Shown in pieces: positions 44,779 to 56,565 of a stretch of 64,000 nucleotides of DNA; position 1 is the first letter of the stretch; each line of letters starts with the position of its first letter. Source of the stretch: Persicaria tinctoria (lineage: Eukaryota; Streptophyta; Magnoliopsida; Caryophyllales; Polygonaceae); contig JBANSL010000004.1 of the NCBI GenBank assembly GCA_037127255.1, positions 55,406,318 to 55,470,317 on the forward strand. The letters run 5' to 3'. The position numbers and the translations under genes were made by a program. The notes under the pieces were generated by a model. The model ran no database searches. It had not been told where the DNA came from and was given only the letters and a program-made list of their open reading frames with translations.

Positions 44779-47386
44779 AACCCCCGCAGTCGAAACGGGA
44801 GGTGTCCGTACAGTGAGACTGGAACGAAAATCAATGAACAATTGGCTAGGTAAACCCTTGGTGAATATATCAGCGTACTAATAGGAGGACGGGACATGTA
44901 GAACGCGGACATGTCCAATGGCAACCTTGTCCCGGACGAAGTGGAGATCAAGCTCAATGTGCTTCGTGCGTTGATGCTGGACTGGGTTGCTAGCCAGGTA
45001 GACGGCGGAGACGTTATAAGTGTAGACCAGAGTGGCCTTCTGCAAGGGGCATCGTAGCTCAAGTAGGAGATTGCGGAGCCAAGAGCACTCGGAGACGACG
45101 TTGGCAACGCCCTTGTACTCGGCTTCAGCGCTGGAGCGAGACACGACGGACTGACGCTTAGCTGACCAGGACACAATAGTGTCATTGAGGAAGACACAGT
45201 AACCAGACGTGGAGCGACGGGTGTCCGGACAACCACCCCAATCCGCATCCGTGTAAGCCACAAGGTCAAGCTTAGAGGAAGGAGTGATGGTGGTGCCGAG
45301 CTCAAGTGTGCCGCTGATGTACCGAATGATCCGCTTCAAAGCCTGAAAGTGAGGTTCCCTAGGGGCATGCATGAACAAGCAGATCTGCTGAACGGCATAA
45401 CTGATATCAGGCCTGGTGAAAGTGAGATACTGAAGAGCACCAGCGAGGCTCCTATACAATGTCGGATCGTCAACCAGAGGACCAGAATGAGCACTGAGCT
45501 TGTTGGATGTATCGACTGGGGTGGCGACGGGATTACAGTTGACCATCTTAGCCCGAGCAACAATCTCAGCAGCATACTTACTCTGTGAGAGAAAGAGACC
45601 AGACGCATGCCGCTGAACAGCAACTCCCAAGAAGTAAGACAGCGGACCTAGATCAGACATGGCGAATTCCGCACTCAGCCTCGAGATGATGGACGTTCGA
45701 AGAGCATCAGAAGAGGCGGTGAGAATGATGTCGTCGACATAGAGCAGCAGGAAAGCCAAGTCCGAGCCTCTGCGATAGATAAACAGAGACGTATCCGATC
45801 GGCTGTCAGTGAAACCCAAGCGGAGCAGATGAGAGGCAAACCGCTGGAACCATGCCCGTGGAGCCTGTTTCAGACCATACAGAGAGCGCTTGAGGAGACA
45901 GACATGCTTTGGACGCTCAGCATCAGCAAACCCCGGAGGCTGAAACATGTAAACCGTCTCATTCAGATGACCATGCAGGAAGGCGTTCTTGACATCCAGC
46001 TGATGGATGCCCCAGTTGCGTGACAGCGCCAGACTCAGGACCACTCGGATAGTGGCAGGCTTGACCACAGGGCTGAAGGTCTCATCACAATCAATACCGG
46101 CCTGTTGAGATCTACCGTTAACCACCAGACGGGCCTTGTAGCGCTCCAATGTCCCATCAGAGCGGAACTTGTGACGGAAGAGCCACATACAGCGAATGAC
46201 GTTCGCCTCAGGAGGGCGAGGCACAAGAACCCAAGTACCATTCTTCGTAAGGGCCCTGTATTCGTCGAGCATAGCCGCCTGCCAATTCGGGTCTAGGAGG
46301 GCTGTTTTGTGGGAGGTGGGAACGGGGGAGAGGGAGGTCTGGGTGGAGGCAGAGGGTGAAAGGGAGTCGGGAAAGACGGGGGTAGGAGAGGCTAAGGGCG
46401 CGGGCGCGCCAGCACGGGATGCGGGTGCGCCAATCTGGGGCGCGGGCGCGCCAGCACGGGACGCGGGCGCGCCAACTTGTGGCGCGGGCGCGCCAACCTG
46501 TGGCGCGGGCGCGCCAACCTGTGGCGCGGGCGCGCCAACCTGTGGCGCGGGCGCGCCAACCTGTGGCGCGGGCGCGCGTAGGGGAGCCGCCAGGGGCAAG
46601 GTTCTTGCGGCGGGTGCTGCAAAGTGGGTTGCGGCGGGCGCCGGGCGTAGGGGAGGCGCTGATGTTGGTGGAGTGGAGGTGGGGTGTATAGCGGGGTGAT
46701 GGGCGGCGGTCATGGAGACGATATGTCGGGGTCTAAAGACACCGGAGACGCTGCGGGTGTGAGGTCTGGTGATGGATGGTGACGGGGGAGGTGGGGGAGG
46801 GGGAGACGCAGGAGCACCGGGAGAGCTCTGGGGAAGAATGAAGTGAGGGAAAGGCGACTCAGACTCTGTGGACGACACAGGGGGTGTGGGAGACGCGAAG
46901 GGAAATCGCGACTCATCAAAGGTGACATGACGAGAGAGAATGATCTTGTGAGTCTTGATATCGAGGCAAATGTAACCGCGATGATCAGACGGGTAGCCAA
47001 GAAAGACACAAGGGGTGGAACGAGGGTGAAGCTTGTGGGGGGCAGTGGATGACTGATTAGGGAAGCATAAGCAACCAAAGGTACGAAGGTGATCATACCT
47101 AGGCTCGGCGTAATAAAGAGTCTGAGCTGGCGAGCGATTTTGCAGGGTAGTGGAAGGGAGAATGTTTAGGAGATAACATGTGGTGGATAAGGCGTGAGGC
47201 CAATAGGGAAGGGGAATAGATGCGTGGAAGAGGAGAGAGCGCATCATGTTGGTAATGGTTCTGATGATTCTTTCTGCCTTGCCATTCTGCTGAGAAGTAT
47301 AGGGGCAAGACAAGCGATGTGAGATCCCATTTGCGGCAAAGAAGGAGTGAAAGTCTCTGTTGTCAAATTCACGACCATTGTCACAT
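44641..47386 (-). mobile_element. Ty1-Copia unit C, inverted 3' half
   Basis: On the minus strand this runs from within integrase (47386, equivalent to 40773 in unit A) through reverse transcriptase and RNase H to its polypurine tract and LTR 3. The frame 47313-44878 is open for 811 codons, the best-preserved pol in the window. It begins in integrase just before CPYTSQQNGKAERI and carries YVDD. Two lesions stand out: the RNase H site YTDNVSAVY reads YTYNVSAVY, losing an acidic active-site residue, and TAG replaces Gln after HVPSSY. Units B and C together cover one whole element minus 12 bp. Confidence 0.93.
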
Positions 47387-48655
47387 ACTGGGTCAAATAC
47401 TGGGTCTAGATCTCAACAAGATCAAATACTGGGTCTAGATCCATCTAATGATGCTACAGTAGCTATAGTATCATTCGCCGAGATCCCGAGCTTTTCATCA
47501 TGAATCAATTAATTATTCTGTGGTTACTTGGTTATATCTTCTTTGGATTGTAATTTAAGGTTTCGAATTCATAAATTGAGTTGTTCGATTTGTTAATAAG
47601 GATTTGAATAAGTTGATTGAATTTAGTTAGGAGGTTGAGTTCAACTTTTCTAAGCCAATCGAAATGGCTAGGGTTGAATTGTAAGTACGAATCCGATTGA
47701 GTTATGAGAGGATTGAGAGCCTCCATTGGGAGGTTTTGGGTCAATTTTGTAATTATTTTGTAAAATGAATAATAAGATATGTGTGTGAATTTTATCTTGT
47801 TAATAGTCATTTATTTATTTTGTCTTTAGCCCTTATTATGATTATTCTTTTAGTAAGGGTTTATGAAAATCTAATTTTTTTGTTTAAAATGTGAAGTTGC
47901 AGAAGATAAAAGGAAATAAAATATTAATCAAATTTTGTTTATTTTTCATAACTATATATAATGGATAATTTCTATTTTAATAGTGGTTTTTAGTGATTAT
48001 TAAATGAAATTTTGGAGGAAAAAATGTAACCAAATTAATGGGTTACAAAGAGAATTGAATCATGGACTAATAAGAAAAAATAAAATTTTAACCAATACAC
48101 TATAATGACTTTAGTTAAACTTATTAATAAAAAAGTCCATATACTAAAAAAAAAAAAATGATTCCCCTTTAAATTTTGAGCCCGGAGCCCCGGACGGAGG
48201 TCACTTTTCCATCCCCTCAAGTCCGGCCTTCTCAACCACCTTCAAATGTGGACCATGCCAACAAAGCAGCTCTCCCTCAGGTCTGACGATCTCATAAACC
48301 TTGCTGCATACCAACTTTCCACTACCTAGGGTTTATCTTACCAGGTTCATAACTTCAAAAAAATAAAAATGAATTGAAAACCTTTCGAAATATATGTCAT
48401 ATATTTTGAAAATCGGGCGAAAAAAAACTGAATAGAAACTCTTTGAAAATAAAGATATTGGCCCTGTATGGGTGCAATTTGAATCGGTTGAAAATTTAAT
48501 TTTCAACCGGTTAAAAACTTAAATTGTGTATGGGGTACAATTTTTAGGAGATTTTGGTTGAAATGGAAGCTTATTTAAAAAGCTTGTTTTGGAAGTTTTT
48601 TTTGTGGTTTTAATAGTTTATGGGTGCCACTATATACACTGCAAATCCGGATTAA
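47387..48655. other. Non-coding interval
   Basis: No gene recognised. The motif CAAATACTGGGTCTAGATC is repeated next to the Copia junction (47394-47452). The rest is AT-rich, with a poly-A at 48149. Confidence 0.5.
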
Positions 48656-48660
48656 GGAAT

Positions 48661-48809
48661 TGCACGTTCTTAAGGACGTGCATGCACGTTCTTAAGGACG
48701 TGCAAGTCTGGAACTGTGCACGTCCACTATTTCAGTCTTGCACGTCCTTAACAACGTGCAAGCACGTCTTTAAGGACGTGCAATACTTGCACGTTGTTAA
48801 GGACGTGCA
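48661..48809. repeat. Left palindrome array (five copies)
   Basis: Copies of the 22-bp palindrome (core GCACGTCCTTAAGGACGTGC) at 48661, 48683, 48739, 48761 and 48788. The first two are adjacent. Each differs by one or two bases, mostly within one arm. Confidence 0.95.
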
Positions 48810-48816
48810 ACCCCTA

Positions 48817-48868
48817 GTTAGGGTTTTGCGTTTAGGGTTTAGGGTTTAGGGTTAGGGTTTAGGTTTTC
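48817..48868. repeat. Telomere-like TTTAGGG tract, left
   Basis: Four to five units of GGGTTTA or GGGTTA, degenerate, directly inside the left palindrome array. Mirror-image tracts lie between the right-hand palindromes (51258-51395). Confidence 0.9.
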
Positions 48869-49266
48869 CGACGTAATAATAAAATTGAAGTGTTTAGCTA
48901 GTGGATTTGAAGTATATGTCAAAAAAATGTCTTGCAGTATGTTCCACAAAGTATGGCAAGAAGCCACTTTCTTGGAAAGGAAAACATTGGGATTCACCTT
49001 AATCTTGGCGAAGATGGAAGATCTTTGCGTTTTCGTGGAAAGTGAAAGACAATCTAGGAATACAATCTAGGAAAGTCTAGGAAAATATTTTAGGGTTGCA
49101 CTTGCATATTAGTTTGCATTAATAATTTTAATAAAGTTGTGCAATACAATCTAGGAAAATAGTAAAGGACGGCCGACATCGGCACGCAAAGCTCTAAATC
49201 TCTCAATCTGAGCTTGAAACGGAGCATCCCATCCTTCGACGCTCGGATGATGATGTTCGACCCATT

Positions 49267-51113
49267 CTAGTGGAGGCGGCGGAAGAGGAGCGTTAGGACG
49301 CAACCAGATCTAGGAGAACAAAAATTTAGAGTTAGAGTATTGACATATGTATGAAAATCATGAATAGGTAATAAAAAAGACGTTTGAAGTCGTACCGCGG
49401 TAAAATGGTCTTGGTTTCCGATGCAGGCTACACCAAGAGTTGCTGATTGGGGAGGGTTGTTAGCAGATGCCGGCGAGATCATGGGGAGACATGTGAACGG
49501 ATGATGCCAAGCTAGGACGACGAGAGGAACCTGATATACCGTCGCAAATACTAAACCCATAATGGGAAGCTCTATCCACCGTCTCCTATCACCATGTGTG
49601 GCTCCGGCACATCTCTGGTAGTCGACGAACTGCTGGAATGGGTACTCTCCCGTATAACAACCGGCGTACAGATCGGCGTGATCCTCCAAGTGATTGCATA
49701 GTAACGTCTTGAGTTCCGGGAAAGCAGTCTCGCCGATCGGTGATGTCAAAGTCGCCAAAGCACGGTAGCCACAATGACCATCTCCAACAATGTTCCTCAC
49801 CATCTCAATATGACCTAACATGAAGGGATCAACGTTGTTTCGACCCCAGTTGAACCCTCCGAACACATCATCACGTCCAGGTCGAGCTGAGGTCGCTTGT
49901 GGACGAGGCCGAGCAGCATTTCGAGCAGCACGGGCTTCTTCTCTCGCAAACCTTTCCCTTACCTCCTCGTATGGCAACGGGTTGGTTCTGCAGGCATTCC
50001 TCGACCCTCGAGGCCTCCCCTTCCTTCGGACGCTTGCTGATGAGGGTGGGTGCAGCTCATCCTCGCATACATCGTTGGAAGCCGTGTATGAAGATGACAA
50101 CTCATACGGCAGTGGGGTGTCGTCGAGGTCAGTCCATGTCAAATCCATCCAGAACGGGTGGATGTCCTCGGCGGGTATCGGAGTGCCGGAGTTGACGTAT
50201 GCCTGAATCTCATGGACACAAGGGATCCCGTAACAAACCCTCCAATGTCGGTCCGTGCATACCGGAGGAACCTTTTGGTTCACGACGTCCTGCCACATCT
50301 TGTACAGATAATCGAAGCACTTTTTGGAGACTAAAGTCTTTACCTCATCGAAAAGGTTGACTTGATACGCCGCTGTTGGCCATTTGAATCGGTCGATCTC
50401 CAAAGCAGTTTCCAGCTCATGCAGTTGACAATCATTGACTCTATGGATTGCATCGATCACGATGCGGAAGTCACCAGTCGATGAGTGAAGTGCCTCCTTC
50501 AGAACCTTGTGTTGACCCTCAACTCTGTACACATTGAAGTGCATACCACTAAATATTCGGTATTATATCACGTTGTAATGGGAGATATGAAGTAAGGTTG
50601 TACCTGTTTGTCGTACGGGTGCCGAGATGGAAGACATTATCTACGTAGCACCGAACTATGCTCCTGCTGTATGGAAGCCAAACCGACTCCAAATACGCCA
50701 CCACACCTGGGAATGGGTGCCACCAAGCTCGTAGCGCCCGACGACGTCGGTTGAATGATTCCTCCAACCACTTATCTTCGTCTGTGTGCTCCGGAGCTTC
50801 CTCCCGCGTGGTCGGTACTCCCCAAACTGCTCGCAGGCTAGGAGAACCCCGCCTGGACGATTCGACGCCCCCGTCCAAGACCGCTTGATTACCAAAATCA
50901 TGCCGTGTCTCCGACCCAAGTCCTTGAAATGCGTAACCATTTCGTCACGGTCATTCCAAACCCTTGGGTCCGAGAACTCAGACGTAAAGTCTCGAAACTG
51001 TATTCACATTGAAAATATGAACAAAACAGAACGAATACGAAATATATTCACTCTACGAAACCTATACGTACCTGAGATACTTGGAGACGAGGATTGCTTT
51101 GTGGTTCGGCCAT
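49267..51113 (-). pseudogene. Mutator-like transposase-OTU protease fusion, catalytic core deleted
   Basis: Minus-strand exon 1, 51113-51072, starts MAEPQSNPRLQVSQ. Exon 2, from 50997, reads EMVTHFKDLGRRHGMILVI and LACEQFGEYRPRGRKLR, the N-terminal zone of FAR1-like Mutator proteins. The frame then changes, and the DDE core is absent. C-terminal transposase sequence resumes (YLESVWLPYSRSIVRCYVDN, HLGTRTTNR) up to 50604. A final exon from 50524 gives VEGQHKVLKEALHSSTGDF, a SWIM-like CYGIPCVHE and an AT-hook (RRKGRPRG, about residue 173 of the 425-codon frame). An OTU cysteine-protease domain follows: GDGHCGYRA with Asp255 and Cys258, and QDHFTAV with His380. OTU enzymes remove ubiquitin-like proteins. 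The OTU half is intact, so a truncated protease could still be made. Confidence 0.85.
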
Positions 51114-51236
51114 AACGATTCCAGATATCCTCCTTCGCTTTAATTGTAAGAAGTCGGACTTTGTTTGGAGTGCGGAACCAAGCTATCCTCAATCGCTTTA
51201 AATAGACACTGTTGCGTGATTTGTAAGCAGAACCCT

Positions 51237-51459
51237 TGCACGTCCCTAAGGACGTGCAAGGGTTTAGGGTTTGGCTAGGGTTAGGGTTTATGGCTAGGGT
51301 TTTAGGGTTAGGAATCTGCACGTCCCTAAGGACGTGCTAGGGTTTAGGGTTTGCCTAGGGTTAGGGTTTGGGTGTAGGGTTTAGGGTAAGGGAACTGTAC
51401 GTCCTTAGGGACGTGCAACACGTTCTTAAGGATGTGCTGCACGTCCCTAAGGACGTGCA
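51237..51459. repeat. Right palindrome array (five copies)
   Basis: Palindrome copies start at 51237, 51317, 51396, about 51417 and 51438. TTTAGGG-like tracts lie between and outside them. It mirrors the left array. Confidence 0.94.
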
Positions 51460-51749
51460 GTTCCCTTACCCTAAAACCCTTCCCAAACCCCTTAAACCCT
51501 TCCCAAAACCCTTAAACCCTAGCCAATCTTGACACAATCGGGCAACCTTATCATATTAACGTTTTCGTTTTCGTCATCGGACAACCTTATCATATTAACG
51601 TTATCGTTTTTGATGTTTACGGTCAATAAGACTCTGAAGAAATGAGAAGAGTCTAATAGAAATATATAGATAGATACAAAATCCGAAATATAAATATATA
51701 ATGTCAATATACAATCCGAAATATGTAGATAGATACAAAATGTATAATA

Positions 51750-53633
51750 TCACTGGGCAGGTGGATGACGTAAAGCATCATCCACAATCTCCGTCAGCTC
51801 GTCCATGATCTGGTCAATGCGAGGGTCGCCCGCCAGGGCCCTCAAATAGCCCTCGAGCTCCCGAAACCGGGCTAACAGCGCCGGACGGATGACGGGAGGG
51901 TGAGGGACGTCCACCCAAGGGTCCATGGCGATCGGGTGGACGGGCGCCGGAGGGTCGGGATGGGGCGTGGTCGGCAGCACGTACGGCCGGCTCTGCGACG
52001 CGTACCAAGCCAGGTAATCTGCAGTGACACCTGCCTGGCAATCCTCGCTGGTGCGCCTGTGATCGGCCAGCCTGTAGAAGCGACCCTCGTCCTGCAGGTC
52101 CCGCCACCTGTTGTCGCCCGGGGCGAACACGGCCATGTACTTCGAGTTCTTCAGGGTCGGATCGCGGCAGACCTGAACCGGTGCGATGACGGCCTGCGGG
52201 ATCCTCTGGACCCGTCCGAACTGCCGGAGGCACCTATCGGGCATATACGGCTGTAATCGCTCTGCAGACGCGAGCAGATCGTCGACAGTCTGCTCGGGGG
52301 GTGCCGTAGACCCAGGTAGCTGGCTGACCGCTGCCCGATCGCCGAACCTAACAGGCCGGAGGGTACCATCATCCCTCATGAGCCTCCCTGCCTGTTATTA
52401 TGATCCAGTTGAATATTAATGTCTTTTCAGTATATTTTAATATATTGTAATGTATTTTAATGTCTTTTGATGTTTTTTAATATAATTTCATAAGTTTTAT
52501 TGTCGTTTATTATATTTTAATGTTAAATAATGATTACAATTATATTTTAATGTTTTTTACTGTATTCAATATATTTTTAAGTATTTTAATATTTTTTTAA
52601 TGTTTTTTATTATCTTTCAATATATTTTTATATTTGAATATATTTGAATATATTTGAATAAATTCAAATATATTTTAATATATCTAAATATATTCAAATA
52701 TTAATTAAATAATTTTTAAGTATTTTAATATATTCAAATATATTATATTTGAATATATTTTTTATTATCTTTCAATATATTTGTATATTTGAAGTATTTT
52801 AATATATTCAAATATACTTATATACTATCTATTTTGTTTTATTAAATTAAATCTATATTCAACTATATTTATTTTAATGTTAATTAAATTGATTTATATT
52901 TATTTGAATCTATTTTAATATATTCAAGTATATATTTTAATGTTAATTAAATACTTTTGAAGTATTATACTATACTTTAATATTTTTTATTGTATTTCAA
53001 TTATAATTTATTTTTATGTATTATATTCTATCAAATTACAATTATATTTTTTTCTATGAAACTATATACTATAACAAAACATTTTAATATATAAATAAAT
53101 CAAAAAATCTATTTTACATTATATTCTATTAAACAATATATATTATCTATCAAACTATATTTTCAATCATATTCTATCAAACTATATTCTATCAAACTAT
53201 ATTCTATTAAACAATATATATTATCTATCAAACTATATTTTCATAAAATCTATTTTCAATTATATTCTATTATAAAACTATATTATCTATCTAATTATAT
53301 TTTAAAACTCTAAAAATAAATCAAAAAAATAATAATTCAAATACATACCGGTGGAGTCGGAACCGGGGACACCTCAATGCTCCGACGCTTCCACGGCGGC
53401 AATCCACCGTCGTCCGCCACACCACCACCATCAACACCGCCAGCCGCCGCCGCACCACCACCGTCAACGCCGCCGGACGATGCCCCACCTCCACCACTCC
53501 CCTCCACCGGCGCCACCGCCTCCACCTCCATCACCGTCGCCTCCGCCACCGCCTCCACCTCCATCACCGTCGCCACCACCGGCGCCACAGCCTCGGCCTC
53601 CCTCGTCGTCGCCTCCGCCTCCAAGGCCGCCAC
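51750..53633 (-). pseudogene. Plant mobile domain (PMD) protein, C-terminal remnant
   Basis: The last exon, 52391-51750, reads RLQPYMPDRCLRQFGRVQRIP and later WRDLQDEGRFYRLADHR. The PDR..RQFG..Q.IP motif marks the C-terminal part of the plant mobile domain found in MAIN-like proteins and in transposons. A GT/AG intron of 957 bp (53348-52392), extremely AT-rich, separates it from a low-complexity exon (53633-53349) ending LPPWKRRSIEVSPVPTPP. That exon is Gly/Val/Glu-rich and has no in-frame ATG (GTG at 53633, stops upstream), and the N-terminal PMD half is missing. It is read in the same direction as the OTU gene. Probably a transposon-borne gene remnant. Confidence 0.65.
52392..53348. repeat. 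AT-rich low-complexity intron
   Basis: Made of short repeats such as ATATTTTAATGT, TATTTGAATATA and TATTCTATCAAACTATA in loose tandem. It fills the intron of the PMD remnant. No coding signal. Confidence 0.85.
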
Positions 53634-53649
53634 CGCCGCCTCGAGTCAA

Positions 53650-55502
53650 ATCTAAGGTTTCACAACCCAAAACCAATTCGCCATCACCGTCCCTCGCCTT
53701 CCTCTCCCATTACTCCCGTGAGCCAATTCAGCCGACCCAACCATCGCGGGCAAACACTAACGCCAATGTCGAGCCGCCGGCTACCCTGAACCACCACCGC
53801 CTGACCATCGCCTTGCCGCAGAGACCCACTGTAGTCGCAACCGTGCCCGGAAGCGCGCCCACAAACAGCCGAGACCGAGCCCAGTCGCTTGCCTCCGATC
53901 GCTGCTGCTTTCACTCCGATTGCAGCCTCCGATCGTCGCCAATCACCACCCGAGCCTCATCCGTGCGCTAGCCATCGACGCCGGAGGAGAGCCGCGCCGA
54001 GCCTCATCCGTGTGCCCTGTTCGTCCATTTTTCTGAGCGTGGAAGCAAACAGAGATTTTAATCTCTTTTGGTATAAATTGCAGAAACTCACCCTTATTTA
54101 GGATATACTCGTTTCTAGCCCTAAGTCAATTATTTATTAAGTTAGGCGGCCAATATTTCTAAACTATTCAACTCTTGCTCGTTTTAGCGACACCAGACAA
54201 TCTCGAAGCACCCACGCCGGATCCCGCTCCCTGAGGAATTTATATTTGTATAGATTCTTAACTTTCTAGAATTAATTCAATTTCAAATTCAGTTAAGTAA
54301 AGTTAATTGTATGAAATATCAATATTAAATCATTCCTTTTTGGTTGGATTCAGTATGTGCTAAAATCTCGTATTGTTGTTGTCAACCGATTAACGAAGGT
54401 TAAGGCAAATGATTTCGTTTAACGTCCTTTGCGTGTTTCGTGATTCTTTTGACGTGCCTTTTTAATTCTTCCGTGTCGAATGCGGCCCGGTGACCAATTT
54501 TCTTGCCAGTTTCGATAAATTACATATTCGTCTACTTGATGTAATTTACTTATCTCTTTATTCATAAATTGGCATGAGTATAAATTAATGGGCAATTTAT
54601 TAAATTAATTATAGTGATATGTGTATTAAAAGTGTTATTTTTTTATAAATCAAGATAAGTGAAAATTGCCCATTTTCTTCTTCCTAAATTGCATGATGTT
54701 CTGCTTGTTTCTTTCATGCAAACTAGTGGCATGCGATATTAAGATCATTTGAATTATTCATGCTTGTCCCTTATTGATTTAACGTTGTTTTTATGATCAC
54801 CTAGTATGAACCGGTAATGTGTTATAAGTTAAAATGTGTACCTCTACGATGCTAGTGACCATAGGTCATTGGCAAGTTATAGTAGACTAACTTGCAGGTT
54901 GTGGTTCGTTAAGCCACCACCTTACAAGGTTTCATTAAACATCCAACCCGGAATGCATTCTCCGCCGGGTGGTAAAACAACGATCTGATGTAGGATGTGG
55001 TCATTTTAAATGCTCGACTAGTACCACATATTATTATTATTAGTGTCGTTATTATTATGATAATTGTGATTATTGTTATTATCAATGATTAAATAGGTGA
55101 TCACTTCAGTTATTATACTCATCTGTTTCGAGTATAATTCCTTTTCTTATCTTATAATCGATCATTATGATCATCCGAGTCATGTTACGAATTTTTTCCT
55201 TCTTATTCAGTTTCTACTTTAAATACTCGTATCTTTTCCTTAACCTATGACATACCGTTTTATGATCACTGTATGGTTAAAGTCTCAACATTTTCCTTAT
55301 CATTTGCTAGTCTTAATTGTACTAATTAACCATCCTATTTATTAGATGACTGGTGTCTTCGCAGTCATCGCACTCACAAAACACTAGGTCATATTCCACA
55401 GGTTTAGTGAGAGCAGCGGAGCAGGAGAGAGCTGAAGAGCGGACTATCATTTATGGAGTTTTAAACTGCATTTTTTTAACCTTTAAAGTTTCCGCAACAC
55501 TA
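53650..55502. other. GC-rich leader-like sequence then unrecognised sequence
   Basis: 53650-54050 is C-rich on the plus strand, a likely 5' leader or promoter zone of the minus-strand PMD gene; its proline-rich frames look like low-complexity artefacts. 54110-55502 lacks genes. Its composition suggests degraded LTR retrotransposon sequence, but no end repeats were matched. Confidence 0.4.
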
Positions 55503-56565
55503 CTGATATGGGGTTAGCCGTAGGATGGCCCGACCTTCGACAATCAAACAAGAAATAACAAGAACATAAGCAAAAGACTCAAAGACTCGATGAACAATAT
55601 GCAAGACTCAAAATTGATAACAAAGACACGACCGATAGTTGACTGATTCGAACTAAAATAGAACGAGGCAAAGACCCCAGGCCTCCTAAGAGGGTAGGAA
55701 CCAAATAACAACGACTATAAAGCCCGCCTCTACAACCTTACACAACCAAGTGGACAACTTGGAGGCACAAGGAGGGGACTTGTGATTACCTGGATCACCA
55801 AGCTCTCGCGAGGTTGACGAACTCAAAGCAAACCAAGTTAGATCTATAACCAATTGTTGCAATCGACGAGCCATGCTTCGAGTCGATTGACTTTCTCTCA
55901 ATTGTGTTTCACACAAACTGAAATTTTCATAAAAGAGACGTCTGATGTTTACAATGGAGATCGGCCTTCTTATAACCCTAAAAGGCCAATTTACTAAATA
56001 AAATAATAAATAAAAGAAATTATTTAAATATCCTAAAAATAACTTATAAATAGTTTAATTAATTAGTCACATGAAATAACACATGAACATAAGCTAATTT
56101 GGCAAAAGAAGGCTTCGGACTCCACGGCCAGCATTCCACAGCGCGTCTGTGCACGCCCGCGCGCCTGGGCCACACGCCCGCGCACCCACTTGCACGCCCG
56201 TGCACTTTGCTTATTTCCGTATAAAAACAGTGACAGCTCTAAAGTGTTGATTTTCGGCCAAGCTATAGGTCGAATCTTGAAAAACCTTCAACATCAAAGT
56301 TGTAGATCTCTTTGTCCTTGTTCCAACAAGATATGGCACGATCCAATCCGATTAATATTGACTCCGTACGACACATTTTTCTGAGACGTCGAAAAGCTGT
56401 CAAACTGCTGAACAAATCTAAAATGAACGACCCAACCTTTGGACCTTCTCCCATGGTGGAGCCTTCTTCCTCCTCTTGAGGATGACAACATTCTCAAGGG
56501 CTCGAATCATAGGTTCATCCCCAAGTATAGGTGTGTCCGAAGGTGTCTTGGATGGTCCTGCATCA
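55503..56565 (-). repeat. Gypsy-type LTR (3' LTR, minus orientation)
   Basis: A 1063-bp LTR matching 58636-61408 once the insertion there is removed. On the minus strand it starts TGATGCAGGACCATCC and ends with CATATCA. A purine-rich tract (AAGAAAGGGGGAA on the minus strand, 56566-56578) directly precedes it. One 20-bp indel and scattered substitutions separate the two LTRs. Confidence 0.9.

Larger units (their letters stand above)
48656..51535. mobile_element. Mutator-like element with OTU protease gene and palindrome arrays
   Basis: Both flanks carry five copies of a palindrome related to GCACGTCCTTAAGGACGTGC plus TTTAGGG-rich tracts in opposite orientation, forming loose terminal inverted repeats. 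Between them lies a minus-strand gene with a Mutator transposase C-terminus and an OTU domain. The catalytic core of the transposase is deleted, so it is non-autonomous. The outer borders are approximate because I found no 9-bp target duplication. The plant-mobile-domain gene to the right may or may not belong to it. Confidence 0.7.

Noticed and set aside
46196..46699. 167-codon plus-strand frame with CGAGAPT repeats
   Set aside because: Antisense of the APAPQVG minisatellite in the inverted Copia pol.
47532..47810. 92-codon minus-strand frame
   Set aside because: Asn/Ile/Lys-rich composition expected of AT-rich DNA; no supporting signal.
48661..48809. CRISPR-like array of regularly repeated sequence
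   Set aside because: The repeats are palindromes without uniform spacers, in a plant nuclear context, and are mirrored at the other end of a transposon.
48817..48868. Chromosome-end or fusion site
   Set aside because: The TTTAGGG tract is short, degenerate and matched by opposite tracts at the other end of the element.
53351..53971. 206-codon proline-rich plus-strand frame
   Set aside because: It is the antisense of a Gly-rich exon of the minus-strand PMD remnant. Proline runs arise from GGN/CCN triplet repeats.
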